64,000 nt of DNA from Photobacterium iliopiscarium. GTDB lineage: Bacteria > Pseudomonadota > Gammaproteobacteria > Enterobacterales > Vibrionaceae. Positions 37,644 through 48,493 of the stretch are shown here, piece after piece. The notes below the pieces were generated by a model, which saw only the letters and a program-made list of their open reading frames with translations, did no database searches and was not told the DNA's origin. Positions within the stretch are counted from its first letter, which is position 1; every line of letters begins with the position of its first letter. The stretch covers positions 477,551-541,550 of the forward strand of contig NZ_PYOO01000002.1 of NCBI RefSeq assembly GCF_003026395.1. Direction: 5' to 3'. Position numbers and translations under genes: made by a program.

Positions 37644-38450
37644 ATGCGCAAATCACTAGTAGCATTAAGCGTTTTAGCAGCAACAGCATTACCTTCGTTA
37701 GCTAATGCGGCAGATTACTCTGACAACATCCACAAAAATGATTATAAGTGGATGCAATTTAACTTAATGTACGCGCTAAAAGAATTACCTCGCCCAGCAG
37801 ATGCACATTCAGGTCACGATTACCTAGAAATGGAATTTGGCGGTCGTTCAGGAATTTTCGATCTTTATGGTTATGTTGATGTATTTAACCTAACTAACTC
37901 TGATAGCAGCGATAAAGCATCAGCAGCTGATAAGATGTTCATGAAATTTGCACCGCGCATTTCTCTTGATGCATTAACCGGTAAAGACCTATCTTTCGGC
38001 CCAGTAAAAGAACTTTATGTAGCAACACTATTTAACTGGGGCGGTAACAACGGCGGCGTTAATAACTACTTCGTTGGTTTAGGTTCTGATATTGAAGTGC
38101 CATGGTTAGGCAAAATGGGCTTTAACGTTTACTCACTATATGACATGAACGAAAAAGACTGGAACGGTTACCAAGTATCAACTAACTGGTTCAAGCCTGT
38201 TTATACCTTTGAAAACGGTACTTTCATCTCTTACCAAGGTTACATTGATTACCAATTTGGTATGAAGAAAGAATACGCATCAGCAAGCAATGGCGGCGTG
38301 ATGTACAACGGTATCGTATGGCACACAGATCGCTACGCAGTTGGTTACGGTCTAAAAGCTTACCATAATGTCTACGGTATTGATGACGGTACTTTCGGTC
38401 TTAAATCATCAGGTGTTTCACAATACTTCAGCCTATCTTACAAGTTCTAA
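37644..38450 (+). CDS. ompK: OmpK / Tsx-family nucleoside-specific porin
   Basis: 268 residues. Sec signal MRKSLVALSVLAATALPSLANA, then a 12-strand-type beta-barrel: alternating aromatic strands and a terminal FSLSYKF ending in Phe, as required for outer-membrane insertion. NDYKWMQFNLMYA, DYLEMEFGGRSGIFDLYGYVD and NYFVGLGSDIEVPWLG are typical of Tsx/OmpK. By family knowledge Tsx passes nucleosides and OmpK serves as a vibriophage receptor. The promoter region carries PurR-like, GalR-like and weak CRP-like sites, consistent with nutrient control. Confidence 0.95.
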   Translation: MRKSLVALSVLAATALPSLANAADYSDNIHKNDYKWMQFNLMYALKELPRPADAHSGHDYLEMEFGGRSGIFDLYGYVDVFNLTNSDSSDKASAADKMFMKFAPRISLDALTGKDLSFGPVKELYVATLFNWGGNNGGVNNYFVGLGSDIEVPWLGKMGFNVYSLYDMNEKDWNGYQVSTNWFKPVYTFENGTFISYQGYIDYQFGMKKEYASASNGGVMYNGIVWHTDRYAVGYGLKAYHNVYGIDDGTFGLKSSGVSQYFSLSYKF

Positions 38451-38470
38451 GCTGACGGTATAACACCATA

Positions 38471-38497
38471 AAAAAAGGCGCTGATAGCGCCTTTTTT
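38471..38497 (+). terminator. Intrinsic terminator of ompK
   Basis: GGCGC/GCGCC arms extended by six A/T pairs, loop TGATA, followed by T6. 20 bases after the stop. Confidence 0.93.
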
Positions 38498-38558
38498 GAT
38501 CGCTGTAATTAGCCACAATGTTATCATGCAGCAAATTAGGCTAATAACGGATTCGACT

Positions 38559-39464
38559 GTGAACATAACCCTGTTAGGCGCTGGTGCTATTGGTGCATTA
38601 TGGGCGGTAAAATTAACCCAACAACAGCATACTGTACAATTGTGGACTCGACATTCTGAGACTGAAACAACACTGCATTTTAGTGAATTAACCTCACCAA
38701 CCACAACCGATAGCCATCACTTCAACTGTAACGATCCTCATGCTCTCGCAGCCAGTGAACTACTTATTGTTACTGTTAAAGCGTTTCAAGTTGTTACCGC
38801 ACTGACGCCGCTATTACCTTATTTGAATACCGATTGCGTGGTAATTATTATGCATAATGGCATCGGTACTCAGTCGCAGGTTCAACAATTATTGCCGCAT
38901 AATCCGATTATCTATACCACTACCTCTCAAGCAGCTTTTAAACCTACCCAGACAACGATCCAGCACACAGGCTTAGGGCAAACCTCACTGGGCGCTATCA
39001 ATGATCCTGCACAATCTCAGTCCCATATAGCCATTCTGTTTGATGCTGCTTTAGCGCCTGCGCAATGGCAAGCTAATATCTATCAGCCGCTATGGCAAAA
39101 ACTGGCCATCAATTGCGCCATTAACCCGCTCACTGCGCTTCATCAATGTTGTAATGGTGATTTAGCACAAGCTTGTTATCAATCACAGCTAGATGCTATT
39201 TGCTTAGAAGTTGCACAAGTCATGACCGCTGAAGGCTTTACGACTACCCAACAACAGCTACGTCACCAAGTTGATAATGTTATTAAAGCAACAGCTAGTA
39301 ACTATTCATCCATGAATCGCGATATTTTTCATCATCGCCTCACCGAAATCGATTATATTAACGGTTATTTGGTTCAACAAGCCCAACGCCACAAGATTGA
39401 TACACCAATAAATAATCAATTATGGCAGGCAATTAAACATATGGAGTCACTAAACCATGCCTGA
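38559..39464 (+). CDS. panE: 2-dehydropantoate 2-reductase
   Basis: NADPH-dependent reduction of ketopantoate to pantoate for coenzyme A. 301 residues from a GTG (VNITLLGAGAIGALWAVKL, the nucleotide-binding glycine motif right at the start, as in the family). The longer frame from 38496 overlaps the ompK terminator and is unlikely; an ATG at 38526 has no ribosome site. Other landmarks: catalytic Lys in LWQKLAINCAINPLTAL and the end HRLTEIDYINGYLV. Overlaps yajL by eight bases. Confidence 0.93.
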   Translation: MNITLLGAGAIGALWAVKLTQQQHTVQLWTRHSETETTLHFSELTSPTTTDSHHFNCNDPHALAASELLIVTVKAFQVVTALTPLLPYLNTDCVVIIMHNGIGTQSQVQQLLPHNPIIYTTTSQAAFKPTQTTIQHTGLGQTSLGAINDPAQSQSHIAILFDAALAPAQWQANIYQPLWQKLAINCAINPLTALHQCCNGDLAQACYQSQLDAICLEVAQVMTAEGFTTTQQQLRHQVDNVIKATASNYSSMNRDIFHHRLTEIDYINGYLVQQAQRHKIDTPINNQLWQAIKHMESLNHA

Positions 39465-40065
39465 ATTATGTCCTCGCGTCGTCGTTTGTATTGCCCCCGG
39501 CACTGAAGAGATGGAAGCAATTAATGCTATCGCTATTTTAAAACGGGCTCAATTTGAGGTTATTGTTGCCAGCGCAGCTGAAGATGGTGCATTAATTGTT
39601 GATGGGTCACGTGGCATTAAACTGGTTGCTGATACCGCATTAATCGCCATTGCAGATGAACAATTTGATGCGGTGGTATTACCCGGAGGCGTTGCAGGAG
39701 CAGAGCATTTTCGTGATAGCCCGTTGGTGGTCGAATTTGTTAAACAACACCATTATGATGGTAAATTAATTGCCGCTATTTGTGCCACACCTGCCATTAT
39801 GTTTGCCGCTAATGGCATGTTTACTAAAGCGCTAATGACCTGTCATCCCGCTTTTCATGATCAAATTCCAACGCCACAATTACGCCCTAAGCGCGTGGTG
39901 TATGATAAACATGCTCGATTACTGACGAGTCAAGGCCCAGGTACAGCACAAGAATTTGCGCTTGATATTGTGACTCAGCTAACCAATAAAGCCAGAACAG
40001 CCACGATTGCTGAATCAATGGTGGTGTGGCCAAACATGCATTACGATATTATGCCTGAGCGTTAA
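39457..40065 (+). CDS. yajL: DJ-1/PfpI family protein YajL
   Basis: 202 residues, cytoplasmic. Member of the DJ-1 group, reported as a chaperone/deglycase protecting against oxidative and carbonyl damage. The nucleophile Cys109 is in AAICATPA, with the conserved Glu in APGTEEMEA. Overlap with panE and a shared strand show one operon, as in E. coli, with thiI adjacent but converging. Confidence 0.95.
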   Translation: MPELCPRVVVCIAPGTEEMEAINAIAILKRAQFEVIVASAAEDGALIVDGSRGIKLVADTALIAIADEQFDAVVLPGGVAGAEHFRDSPLVVEFVKQHHYDGKLIAAICATPAIMFAANGMFTKALMTCHPAFHDQIPTPQLRPKRVVYDKHARLLTSQGPGTAQEFALDIVTQLTNKARTATIAESMVVWPNMHYDIMPER

Positions 40066-40083
40066 TGTCGCACCATCAACATT

Positions 40084-40123
40084 AAAAAAAGCCCTCAATG
40101 ATCAGATCATTGAGGGCTTTTTT
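40084..40123. terminator. Bidirectional terminator between yajL and thiI
   Basis: Twelve-base perfect arms GCCCTCAATGAT/ATCATTGAGGGC with a three-base loop, flanked by A7 and T6. Confidence 0.95.
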
Positions 40124-40165
40124 GATGTCACAAGCGCGGTATTACATCCGCGAATATGGCATTAA

Positions 40166-41617
40166 TTATAGTGGACGATATACTTTTACGTTTTCGAAGC
40201 CATGCTCTTTCAAGTATAAAGCTTGTAAACGACTCATCACACCATGAGCACAGTAAAGTAAGTAAGTCTTCTCTTTGGGTAAGTCACCAAACTGAGTTGC
40301 TAACTTGTAGAATGGAATATGCTTCACTTCCACGCCATCAAGCTCTAGCGGACTTTCATCTTCTTCATCTGGACTACGAATATCAAGTACAACAGCATCA
40401 GCTGAGATGTTCTCGACTAATTCAATTTCAGGGGCTTGTTCTTGGCTCTGTTTTTCGATTTCACGAATATCCATCACTCGTGCCTCATCTATAACGCGAT
40501 CAAGAATAGTAAAATCAAATTTCTCTTCTTCAATCTCAAGCTTTGATTTTACAGCTTTAATTGTTGGGCTCTTTGAAATTACACCACAGAATTCAGGCAT
40601 AGTTGCCGCAAAATCTTCAGTACCAATTTGGCGTGATACATCGATAATATCTTCTTTATCCCAGTTGATCAGCGGACGAAGAATTAACGTATCAGTCACG
40701 TTATCAATCATACGAAGGTTAGTCAGCGTTTGGCTTGAAACCTGACCTAACGCTTCGCCAGTCACTAATGCTTGAATGCCGAACTTCTCAGCAATACGAC
40801 CCGCAGCACGCATAAACATACGCTTTAGGACCACACCCATTTGACCGTTATCGACTTTTTCTAAAATCTCACCAACAACAGGATCAAAATCAACAGCGAT
40901 AAATTTAACTTTGGCAGATGAACCGTATTTTTTCCACAAGAAGTGAGCAACTTGCTTAACACCGATCTCATGAACAGGGCCACCAAGATTAAAGAAACAG
41001 TAATGCACTTTACTGCCGCGTTTAATATGAAGGTAACTTGAAACACCAGAGTCAAAGCCACCAGAAATAAGGCTTAATACATCTTCTTGTGTACCAAGAG
41101 GGAAACCACCTAAACCTTTATGGCGGAATAATACTTGGTTAAGTAAATTATTCTCAATCTCAATATTAACCGTAACATCAGGTTTTTTAAGTTTTACTTT
41201 TGCGCTCTCAATCGCTTGATTCAGACCACCGCCAACATAACGTTCTGCTTCAATCGAAGTAAAGTCATGTTTACCTACACGTTTTGCACGCACACAGAAT
41301 GTTTTACCTTCAAGACTGTCACCAACAAGTTCCAGTGTTTTCTCAAAGATATTATGAAGATCAGTAAATTCCGTCTGTTGAACTTCAAGTGAGTGGTGAA
41401 TACCTGGTGTTTGCGTTAGGGCTGTAAGCACCATGTCGCGTTTAGTTTCATCAGGTTCGTTCACTTCTAACGAAAAACGACGGTTATAAACACTAACAGA
41501 CTCAGACTGACGCTTTAAAATAATACGCAGGTTAGACTCAAGAATTTTGATAAAACGCTTACGTACTGAATCACTTTTAACAAAAATCTCTGGATGTGGT
41601 TTAACTATAAATTTCAT
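40166..41617 (-). CDS. thiI: tRNA 4-thiouridine synthase / ThiS sulfurtransferase
   Basis: 483 residues (E. coli 482). THUMP domain with [21 protein letters not shown]-loop ATP pyrophosphatase [11 protein letters not shown], the disulfide partner Cys in [15 protein letters not shown], and a C-terminal rhodanese domain with the persulfide Cys in [11 protein letters not shown]. Makes s4U8 in tRNA and supplies sulfur for thiamine. The start was placed at MKFIVKPHP; 17 residues of the longer frame are dropped. Confidence 0.97.
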   Translation of the reverse strand: MKFIVKPHPEIFVKSDSVRKRFIKILESNLRIILKRQSESVSVYNRRFSLEVNEPDETKRDMVLTALTQTPGIHHSLEVQQTEFTDLHNIFEKTLELVGDSLEGKTFCVRAKRVGKHDFTSIEAERYVGGGLNQAIESAKVKLKKPDVTVNIEIENNLLNQVLFRHKGLGGFPLGTQEDVLSLISGGFDSGVSSYLHIKRGSKVHYCFFNLGGPVHEIGVKQVAHFLWKKYGSSAKVKFIAVDFDPVVGEILEKVDNGQMGVVLKRMFMRAAGRIAEKFGIQALVTGEALGQVSSQTLTNLRMIDNVTDTLILRPLINWDKEDIIDVSRQIGTEDFAATMPEFCGVISKSPTIKAVKSKLEIEEEKFDFTILDRVIDEARVMDIREIEKQSQEQAPEIELVENISADAVVLDIRSPDEEDESPLELDGVEVKHIPFYKLATQFGDLPKEKTYLLYCAHGVMSRLQALYLKEHGFENVKVYRPL

Positions 41618-41841
41618 AACACACTTCGCTTCACTGGGTCTAAAGTACCAAACAGAATAAAGTACCAAACGGAATTAAAGGCGCGAATTATACAGCAAGG
41701 TGTCTGCCACTGAAACAAGGATATGCGAACAGCATCACTTATCTTACTCAGTCACGCGCTTATTATTGGTATTTATACTGTGTTTACCTTAGTCACAATC
41801 ACACCAACCAGCAAATATCAGCACCAAAAAAAATCAATACC

Positions 41842-42747
41842 CTATTTTTTTTCAGCACTGACTGCTTCAGAATAATGTGGCCGACCTTGTACGATCGAAA
41901 TTTCTACCCGTCGATTACGACTGCGCCCCTGAGCCGTTTTATTATCCGCAATCGGAGTGGTATCGGCCATCCCGACTACCCGCATTCGTTTTCGGTCAAA
42001 CCCTTTTACTTGTTCCATCACTTGTGCAACAGACACCGCTCGTTGGGATGATATATCCCACTTTGAACGATACAGCTCAGAATCTAACGCTTGGTTATCG
42101 GTATGACCACTAATACGAATAATACCGGGAACATCTTTTACTAATTCAGTGACTTGTTGAATAAGAGGAATAAATTTAGGTTGTAAAAATGCCGATCCTT
42201 CTGGAAATGCACCTTTTTCTTTAATACGAATCACTAACTGCTGCCCAAACGATTCAACCTCCACCGTGTTATCACTGATTTCTCGTGCTAATGCTTGAGC
42301 TAATATTTTCTCTATTTGAGATACCGTCTGAGCTTGCTGTTGACGTTGATCACTCGCAGTATTGTCTTGATTGCCACCATCTAATGTTAGCGAATCTTTT
42401 CGCGACCCAGCGTCACGTTCATCCATACCATCATGAAAATCTAATGAGCGTTTAGTCATATCGATTGTCTGTTGCATAATGACTTCAATCGGGGTTGGCT
42501 CTGGTCGTCCGGGGCGAAATTCTTGCGCAATAATACTGGTACCTTTAGGGATATCATTCACATTTAATACATTTTGAACCCCAAAAGCATTTTTCATTGA
42601 CCCTGCAATTTGTTGAAATTTCAATACATCCATTTCAGAGAACGACAGCAATAACACGAAAAAACACATCAATAAGGTCGCGAGATCAGCAAAGGTCGCC
42701 ATCCATGCCGGTGCACCTTTTTTTTGTTGTGGTGGTAAATAATCCAT
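41842..42747 (-). CDS. pomB: Na+-driven flagellar stator protein PomB
   Basis: About 301 residues: one membrane span carrying the ion-binding Asp (WMATFADLATLLMCFFVLLLSFSEMD), the plug/linker with GTSIIAQEFRPGRPEPTPI, and a C-terminal OmpA-like peptidoglycan-binding domain (IIRISGHTDNQ ... RNRRVEISI). The FVLLLSFSEMDVLKFQQIAGSM wording is that of PomB rather than proton-driven MotB. Two adjacent ATG codons exist; the second has better spacing to AAGGGTGG. Nine bases after pomA. Confidence 0.96.
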   Translation of the reverse strand: MDYLPPQQKKGAPAWMATFADLATLLMCFFVLLLSFSEMDVLKFQQIAGSMKNAFGVQNVLNVNDIPKGTSIIAQEFRPGRPEPTPIEVIMQQTIDMTKRSLDFHDGMDERDAGSRKDSLTLDGGNQDNTASDQRQQQAQTVSQIEKILAQALAREISDNTVEVESFGQQLVIRIKEKGAFPEGSAFLQPKFIPLIQQVTELVKDVPGIIRISGHTDNQALDSELYRSKWDISSQRAVSVAQVMEQVKGFDRKRMRVVGMADTTPIADNKTAQGRSRNRRVEISIVQGRPHYSEAVSAEKK

Positions 42748-42756
42748 CATCCACCC

Positions 42757-43518
42757 TTATTCATCAAAATTTAAACGGCGTTTTTTCTCATGCAAATAAT
42801 TTTTTAAATAACTATCAATCACACGTGGGTTTTGACCTTCTTGAATCGCTAATACCCCATCAAGAATCAATAATCGATTTAACCGCTCTTCATTTTTACG
42901 CAGCATTAATTTATCCGCGATAGGCAATGCCACCATATTCGCTAAAATAGAACCATATAATGTGGTTAACAATGCCACTGCCATCGCAGGCCCGATAGAT
43001 TTAGGATCATCCATATTCGATAACATCGCCACTAAACCAATGAGTGTCCCGATCATTCCCATCGCAGGCGCAACATCCCCTAACGCAGAAAAAATACTTG
43101 CACCTTGTTCATGGCGTTCATTGGTTAAGGCAATATCTTTTCTTAAGATCATTCGCACCGTATCGGCATCATGGCCATCAACAAGTAGATCAATCCCTTT
43201 ACGCAAAAACGGGTTTTCTACCTCCATTTCTTCAAGCGCTAAAAAACCACCTTTTCGTGCAGCATCAGACATTGTGACTATTTGGGCAATAAGATCATCG
43301 GGTTTATCTGTTTTAAAGATAAATGCTTTTGCAGCAATTTTTGCGGCACCAAAAAACTGACTGATATTGTATTTCATCAGTACGATAAACAAACTGCCGC
43401 CAAAAACGATCAATACCGAGGAGGTATCGGCAAACATCACCAAATCGCCACCGACTAACATTGCCATTATAATAAAAGCGAATGACCCAACCAATCCGAT
43501 AAGTGTTGCCAAATCCAC
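42757..43518 (-). CDS. pomA: Na+-driven flagellar stator protein PomA
   Basis: 253 residues with four membrane spans and a large cytoplasmic loop (ALEEMEVENPFLRKGIDLLVDG) that contacts the rotor protein FliG. Forms the stator with PomB and uses the sodium gradient, which the nqr operon in this window can supply. First gene of the pair; divergent from xseB. Confidence 0.97.
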   Translation of the reverse strand: MDLATLIGLVGSFAFIIMAMLVGGDLVMFADTSSVLIVFGGSLFIVLMKYNISQFFGAAKIAAKAFIFKTDKPDDLIAQIVTMSDAARKGGFLALEEMEVENPFLRKGIDLLVDGHDADTVRMILRKDIALTNERHEQGASIFSALGDVAPAMGMIGTLIGLVAMLSNMDDPKSIGPAMAVALLTTLYGSILANMVALPIADKLMLRKNEERLNRLLILDGVLAIQEGQNPRVIDSYLKNYLHEKKRRLNFDE

Positions 43519-43875
43519 GCAAGAACTCCTTCGCTGCCGTTTTTAATTTTTAATTTAACGATCTGACAGCCAATTAACATAGGATAAAAATTTATAAGGA
43601 TAATGTTCAGCGTTCATTAAACCGCAGCGCCATATCGCCTCATAAAATAAAAGATTGCGATCATAGGATAAAACGTCAACAGCACTATCTATCGCAAGCT
43701 AACTCTTTATCGACCATAATCACGTTTCATTTAGGGTTTTATTTCCATCATTGAGTGATATTTATTGATCCCAACGATGAAAATTACTGTCTGTGGCACA
43801 GATTACTGTGACATAATTTGACCTTAGATAGTCACTACGTTATTTTTCTTGCACTTAGATAAGAGTGAAAATGAT
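43519..43875. other. Divergent promoter region pomA / xseB
   Basis: 357 bases. Apart from the xseB promoter described separately I see no clear sigma-28 or sigma-54 element for pomA and no ORF. Confidence 0.6.
43818..43846 (+). promoter_or_regulatory. Predicted promoter of xseB-ispA-dxs
   Basis: TTGACC and TATTTT separated by 17 bases, putting the transcript start about 23 bases before the xseB ATG. Confidence 0.6.
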
Positions 43876-44121
43876 ATGGCAGCAAAAAAACCTGAAAATA
43901 TGGCATTCGAAGCCGCACTTGATGAGCTAGATGCCATTGTCAATGAACTAGAATCGGGTGATATCCCACTGGAAGATGCGTTGAAGAAATTTGAGCGTGG
44001 TATTTCATTGGCTCGCAACAGTCAGTTAAAGTTAACCCAAGCAGAACAGCGCGTAGAAATTTTATTACATGCTGATGATAATGCACCATTAACCGACTTT
44101 GAGCCAAGCCATGACGAATAG
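43876..44121 (+). CDS. xseB: Exodeoxyribonuclease VII small subunit
   Basis: 81 residues, two helices: AFEAALDELDAIVNELESGDIPLEDALKKFERGI is the family core. Partner of XseA in single-strand DNA degradation. The start was chosen at MAAKKPEN; a TTG-started extension is discarded. Overlaps ispA by 11 bases; the xseB-ispA-dxs order is conserved in gamma-proteobacteria. Confidence 0.97.
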   Translation: MAAKKPENMAFEAALDELDAIVNELESGDIPLEDALKKFERGISLARNSQLKLTQAEQRVEILLHADDNAPLTDFEPSHDE

Positions 44122-45013
44122 TGTACCGCTATCGCAGACGCTTAAAACGCTGCAACAACGTAACAACCAATGCCTAATCGATTGGTTAAATAAACAACCT
44201 TTTTCAGACCAAACCCTACTAAAGGCCATGAAGCATGGTACTCTGTTGGGCGGAAAACGTGCTCGTCCTTATCTGACATACGTAACCGGTGAAATGCTGG
44301 GTGTCGATTATGATGATCTTGATACTGCCGCTGCGGCGGTTGAATGTATTCATGCATATTCGTTAATTCATGATGATTTGCCCGCAATGGATAACGATGC
44401 ATTGCGTCGCGGTCAACCCACTTGCCATATTGCTTTTAATGAAGCGATCGCTATTTTAGCGGGTGATGCATTACAAACGTTAGCCTTTGAAATTATTGCC
44501 CAAGGCCGTTTAAGTCCAGAAGGACATCAACAACGTATTGCCATGGTTAGCGAATTAGCGCAAGCCTCTGGTGCTGCGGGTATGTGTCAAGGACAAGCAC
44601 TCGATTTAGAAGCTGAAGGCCAACATGTTGGGCTTGAGCAACTAGAATTAATTCATAAACACAAAACAGGCGCCTTGATCCGTTGTGCCGTTCGATTAGG
44701 TGCACTGGCTGCTGGCGAAAAAGGACGAGAAATTCTGCCACAGCTCGACATGTATGCCGATGCTATAGGCCTCGCATTTCAAGTTCAAGATGATATTTTA
44801 GATGTAATCAGCGACACTGAAACGCTAGGTAAACCTCAAGGCTCAGATCTTGAGCTCGATAAAAGTACCTATCCTGCACTGCTTGGGTTAGAAGGCGCAC
44901 AACAAAAAGCGCAACAACTTTATCAAGAGGCGTTACAAGCGTTATCAGCAATACCTTACAATACCTATCAATTGGAAGTTTTTGCCCGATATGTTATCGA
45001 GCGCAATAACTAA
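44111..45013 (+). CDS. ispA: Farnesyl diphosphate synthase
   Basis: 300 residues. Condenses IPP with DMAPP and then GPP to make farnesyl diphosphate. First aspartate-rich motif IHDDLPAMDND and second motif QVQDDILD are present, along with GGKRARP near the N-terminus. Middle gene of xseB-ispA-dxs, upstream of the enzyme that starts the pathway. Confidence 0.98.
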   Translation: MTNSVPLSQTLKTLQQRNNQCLIDWLNKQPFSDQTLLKAMKHGTLLGGKRARPYLTYVTGEMLGVDYDDLDTAAAAVECIHAYSLIHDDLPAMDNDALRRGQPTCHIAFNEAIAILAGDALQTLAFEIIAQGRLSPEGHQQRIAMVSELAQASGAAGMCQGQALDLEAEGQHVGLEQLELIHKHKTGALIRCAVRLGALAAGEKGREILPQLDMYADAIGLAFQVQDDILDVISDTETLGKPQGSDLELDKSTYPALLGLEGAQQKAQQLYQEALQALSAIPYNTYQLEVFARYVIERNN

Positions 45014-45037
45014 AATCAGTAAAAGCGCCGAACAGTT

Positions 45038-46903
45038 ATGACTTTGGATATATCAAAATACCCGCATCTCGCATTAGCAAATACGCCAGATGAATTACGA
45101 TTATTGCCCGCTGAAAGTCTGCCTCAAGTTTGTGATGAGTTACGTACTTATTTACTCAAGACGGTTAGCCAAACCAGCGGCCACTTTGCCTCCGGACTCG
45201 GTACAGTCGAGCTGACCGTTGCGCTTCACTATGTCTATAATACCCCATTTGATCATGTTATCTGGGATGTTGGCCATCAAGCTTATCCGCATAAAATTTT
45301 AACGGGTCGTCGCGATCGAATGTCGACCATTCGCCAAAAAGGAGGATTACATCCCTTCCCTTGGCGTGATGAAAGTGAATATGATGTTCTGTCTGTCGGA
45401 CACTCATCAACATCAATCAGTGCTGGTTTAGGCATGGCGATTGCGGCTGAAAAAGAAGGCCTTGACCGTAAAGTTGTCAGTATTATTGGTGACGGTGCGA
45501 TTACAGCAGGAATGGCATTTGAAGCCATGAACCATGCTGGTGATATACATAGCGATATGTTGGTCATTCTAAATGATAATGAAATGTCGATTTCTGAAAA
45601 TGTAGGTGGTTTAAGTAATCACCTCGCACATTTATTGGCAGGCAATTTTTACGCATCCATTCGTGAAGGCGGTAAAAAAGTACTGTCTAATGCACCCCCG
45701 ATTAAAGAAATCGTTAAACGCGCAGAAGAACACATTAAAGGCATGGTTGTGCCAAGCACGATGTTTGAAGAACTTGGCTTTAATTATATTGGTCCTATTG
45801 ATGGCCATGATATTGATGAGTTAGTAAAAACACTCAAGAATATACGTCAGCTTAAAGGGCCGCAATTTCTGCATATCATGACTAAAAAAGGCAAAGGTTA
45901 TGCGCCAGCAGAAGCCGATCCGATCAATTACCATGCGGTTCCAAAATTTGATTTAAGTGAAAAACCACTACCAAAAGCCAAAAATACTAGTCCAACTTTT
46001 TCTAAAATTTTTGGTGACTGGCTATGTGATATGGCCGCCGTTGACGACAAACTGATGGCAATAACCCCTGCCATGCGTGAAGGTTCAGGCATGGTACGCT
46101 TTTCAAAAGAATACCCGGCTCAATATTTTGATGTTGCGATTGCAGAACAACACGCAGTTACACTCGCAAGCGGTATGGCAATTGGTGGTTATCATCCAGT
46201 TGTGGCTATTTACTCAACCTTCTTACAACGTGGCTATGACCAATTAATTCATGATGTTGCCATTATGAATTTACCGGTAATGTTTGCGATTGATCGTGCA
46301 GGTTTAGTTGGCGCTGATGGTCAAACTCATCAAGGTGCATTTGATATTAGCTTTATGCGTTGTATCCCAAATATGGTGATCATGGCGCCAAGCGATGAAA
46401 ATGAATGCCGTCAAATGCTCTATACCGGCCATCAACATCAAGGTCCGAGTGCAGTACGCTATCCACGCGGTTGTGGTCTAGGCACTGAAGTTGAAACTAC
46501 CATGACAGCACTAGAAATTGGTAAAGGCATTGTTCGCCGTCACGGTGAGAAAGTTGCTATTTTAAACTTTGGCGCCATGCTGGGTTATAGCTTGGATGCC
46601 GCTGAAAACTTAAATGCAACCGTTGCCGATATGCGGTTTGTGAAACCGCTTGATGAGGCATTAATTCTTGAATTAGCAGCGAATCATGATGTGCTAGTTA
46701 CTGTTGAAGAAAATGTGATTGCTGGCGGCGCAGGTAGCGGTGTGATTGAGTTTCTAATGCAGCAAAAATGCATGAAACCTGTATTGAACATCGGTTTACC
46801 TGATCGATTTATAGAACAAGGAACTCAAGCTGAATTACACCATATGTTAGCAATAGATGGTGCCGGCATTGAAAAACAAATTGTTGAGTATCTCGCTAAA
46901 TAA
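45038..46903 (+). CDS. dxs: 1-deoxy-D-xylulose-5-phosphate synthase
   Basis: 621 residues, thiamine diphosphate enzyme starting the MEP isoprenoid pathway (pyruvate plus glyceraldehyde-3-phosphate). ThDP motif [19 protein letters not shown] ending in the Asn of LNDNEMSIS, His in [12 protein letters not shown], and transketolase domain [12 protein letters not shown] and [15 protein letters not shown]. 24 bases after ispA. Confidence 0.99.
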   Translation: MTLDISKYPHLALANTPDELRLLPAESLPQVCDELRTYLLKTVSQTSGHFASGLGTVELTVALHYVYNTPFDHVIWDVGHQAYPHKILTGRRDRMSTIRQKGGLHPFPWRDESEYDVLSVGHSSTSISAGLGMAIAAEKEGLDRKVVSIIGDGAITAGMAFEAMNHAGDIHSDMLVILNDNEMSISENVGGLSNHLAHLLAGNFYASIREGGKKVLSNAPPIKEIVKRAEEHIKGMVVPSTMFEELGFNYIGPIDGHDIDELVKTLKNIRQLKGPQFLHIMTKKGKGYAPAEADPINYHAVPKFDLSEKPLPKAKNTSPTFSKIFGDWLCDMAAVDDKLMAITPAMREGSGMVRFSKEYPAQYFDVAIAEQHAVTLASGMAIGGYHPVVAIYSTFLQRGYDQLIHDVAIMNLPVMFAIDRAGLVGADGQTHQGAFDISFMRCIPNMVIMAPSDENECRQMLYTGHQHQGPSAVRYPRGCGLGTEVETTMTALEIGKGIVRRHGEKVAILNFGAMLGYSLDAAENLNATVADMRFVKPLDEALILELAANHDVLVTVEENVIAGGAGSGVIEFLMQQKCMKPVLNIGLPDRFIEQGTQAELHHMLAIDGAGIEKQIVEYLAK

Positions 46904-46927
46904 GCGTTAATTTATGCTAACAGCAAT

Positions 46928-46964
46928 CAAAAAAGCCATGAAGCATACACTTCATGGCTTTTTT
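46928..46964. terminator. Bidirectional terminator between dxs and pgpA
   Basis: Perfect nine-base arms GCCATGAAG/CTTCATGGC with a six-base loop, A-tract before and T6 after. Confidence 0.92.
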
Positions 46965-46989
46965 GTTATTTATCAGTAACAAATAAAAC

Positions 46990-47478
46990 TTAGAAGCCTA
47001 ACCAGTAACCAACAAACCACAACGATATCATTGCCATAAATCCAGCAAGAACATCATCAATCATAATCCCAAAACCCCCTTCGACATGTTTATCTAGCCA
47101 ACTGATCGGCCATGGTTTAAGCATGTCAAAAAAGCGAAATAGAATAAAACCAGCCAATATCCATTTCCAGGATACAGTGGGTGCAACTGCCATCGTTATC
47201 CAAAAACCAACGAATTCATCCCATACAATACTGCCATGATCATGCACTTTCATGTCAGTAGAGGTAATATGACAAATACGTATTCCGATAAGAGCAGCAA
47301 CCAAAACGGCGACTAAATACCAACCAAAAGGCAATTGAGCAAGAATAAGGTATAACGGAATGGCGGCCAGCGTTCCCATGGTTCCTGGGATATATTTTGC
47401 TAAACCACTGCCAAATCCTGTGGCTAATAAATGCCAAGGATTATTCATTTTTAATAAATCTTTTGGATTTGTACTCAC
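46990..47478 (-). CDS. pgpA: Phosphatidylglycerophosphatase A
   Basis: 162 residues, inner membrane, dephosphorylating phosphatidylglycerol phosphate. The family core is visible: NPWHLLATGFGSGLAKYIPGTMGTL, then HDHGSIVWDEFVGFW (acidic catalytic site) and a later GIMIDDVLAGF. Ten bases after thiL; nusB-thiL-pgpA is a conserved order. Confidence 0.97.
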   Translation of the reverse strand: MSTNPKDLLKMNNPWHLLATGFGSGLAKYIPGTMGTLAAIPLYLILAQLPFGWYLVAVLVAALIGIRICHITSTDMKVHDHGSIVWDEFVGFWITMAVAPTVSWKWILAGFILFRFFDMLKPWPISWLDKHVEGGFGIMIDDVLAGFMAMISLWFVGYWLGF

Positions 47479-47487
47479 GTTAATACC

Positions 47488-48474
47488 CTAATTATTTGTT
47501 ATACCAAAATGATCCCAACCGGATAATTTCCAATTCAATGGCTTACCTAACTGTAATAATGATAAACCACGTCCCGCAGTCACTTCACCAATACAGCTAT
47601 ATTTAACATTAGTATGCGCTAAAGCCATCTCTAATGCATCTCGATTAGCTTTTGAAGCCATAAAGCAAAGTTCATATTCTTCGCCACTGGTTAATGCTAA
47701 CTGTTGCGCTTGTTGGCGATCACCTTCACAAAATGCAAGCAGCTCAGCAGATAAGGGTAATTTTTCAACATCAATATCGATCGCAACTTGAGAACGCTCA
47801 CCAATATGTTTTACATCCGCAATCACGCCATCAGAGATATCTAATGCCGCCGATGCAATGCCACGTAAAGCCTCACCCACATTCACCCGTGGTTGTGCTT
47901 TGAAATGCCGCTCAACAAGCGCTGCCGCGAGAGATGGCTCACATTGGGACTGATTATTTAATATCAGAGCAAGTCCTGCGGCGCTATCACCCAAATTACC
48001 CGTTACGTAAATATCATCACCGACTTGTGCACCACTACGGGTTAATGCTTGGCCTTGGGGCACTAAGCCTTGCACAGTTAAGGTAATACTCAACGGGCCT
48101 TTAGTGGTATCACCACCAATCAATTGAATATTATATCGATTAGCAAGTTCAAAAAAACTATGGCAAAAAGGCGCTAACCACGCTTCATCAATAATGGGCA
48201 ATGTTAACGCTAATGACACCCATGTAGGGGTTGCCCCCATTGCCGCTAAATCACTTATATTAGATGCTAATGCTTTATAAGCGACAAAAGCAGGATCGGC
48301 ATCGACTAAAAAATGTGTGCCCGCAACTAATGAATCAGTGCTTATTGCAACATGATAATTTGCAGGAACATTAACTAAAGCACAATCATCTCCAATCGCT
48401 AAAACGACATCATCACGTTGCTGTTGTTGGTGTGCGAAATACTGTTTGATGATATCAAATTCACTTTTTGCCAT
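47488..48474 (-). CDS. thiL: Thiamine-monophosphate kinase
   Basis: 328 residues. Last step to thiamine diphosphate. AIR-synthase-like fold: VLAIGDDCALVNVP, ISTDSLVAGTHFL, LASNISDLAAMGATP, GGDTTKGPLSIT, and ALDISDGVIADVKHI are the ATP/Mg sites. Lies after nusB beyond a hairpin terminator, and supplies the cofactor used by Dxs, encoded nearby. Confidence 0.97.
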   Translation of the reverse strand: MAKSEFDIIKQYFAHQQQQRDDVVLAIGDDCALVNVPANYHVAISTDSLVAGTHFLVDADPAFVAYKALASNISDLAAMGATPTWVSLALTLPIIDEAWLAPFCHSFFELANRYNIQLIGGDTTKGPLSITLTVQGLVPQGQALTRSGAQVGDDIYVTGNLGDSAAGLALILNNQSQCEPSLAAALVERHFKAQPRVNVGEALRGIASAALDISDGVIADVKHIGERSQVAIDIDVEKLPLSAELLAFCEGDRQQAQQLALTSGEEYELCFMASKANRDALEMALAHTNVKYSCIGEVTAGRGLSLLQLGKPLNWKLSGWDHFGITNN

Positions 48475-48493
48475 AATTTTCTATTCCTTAAGT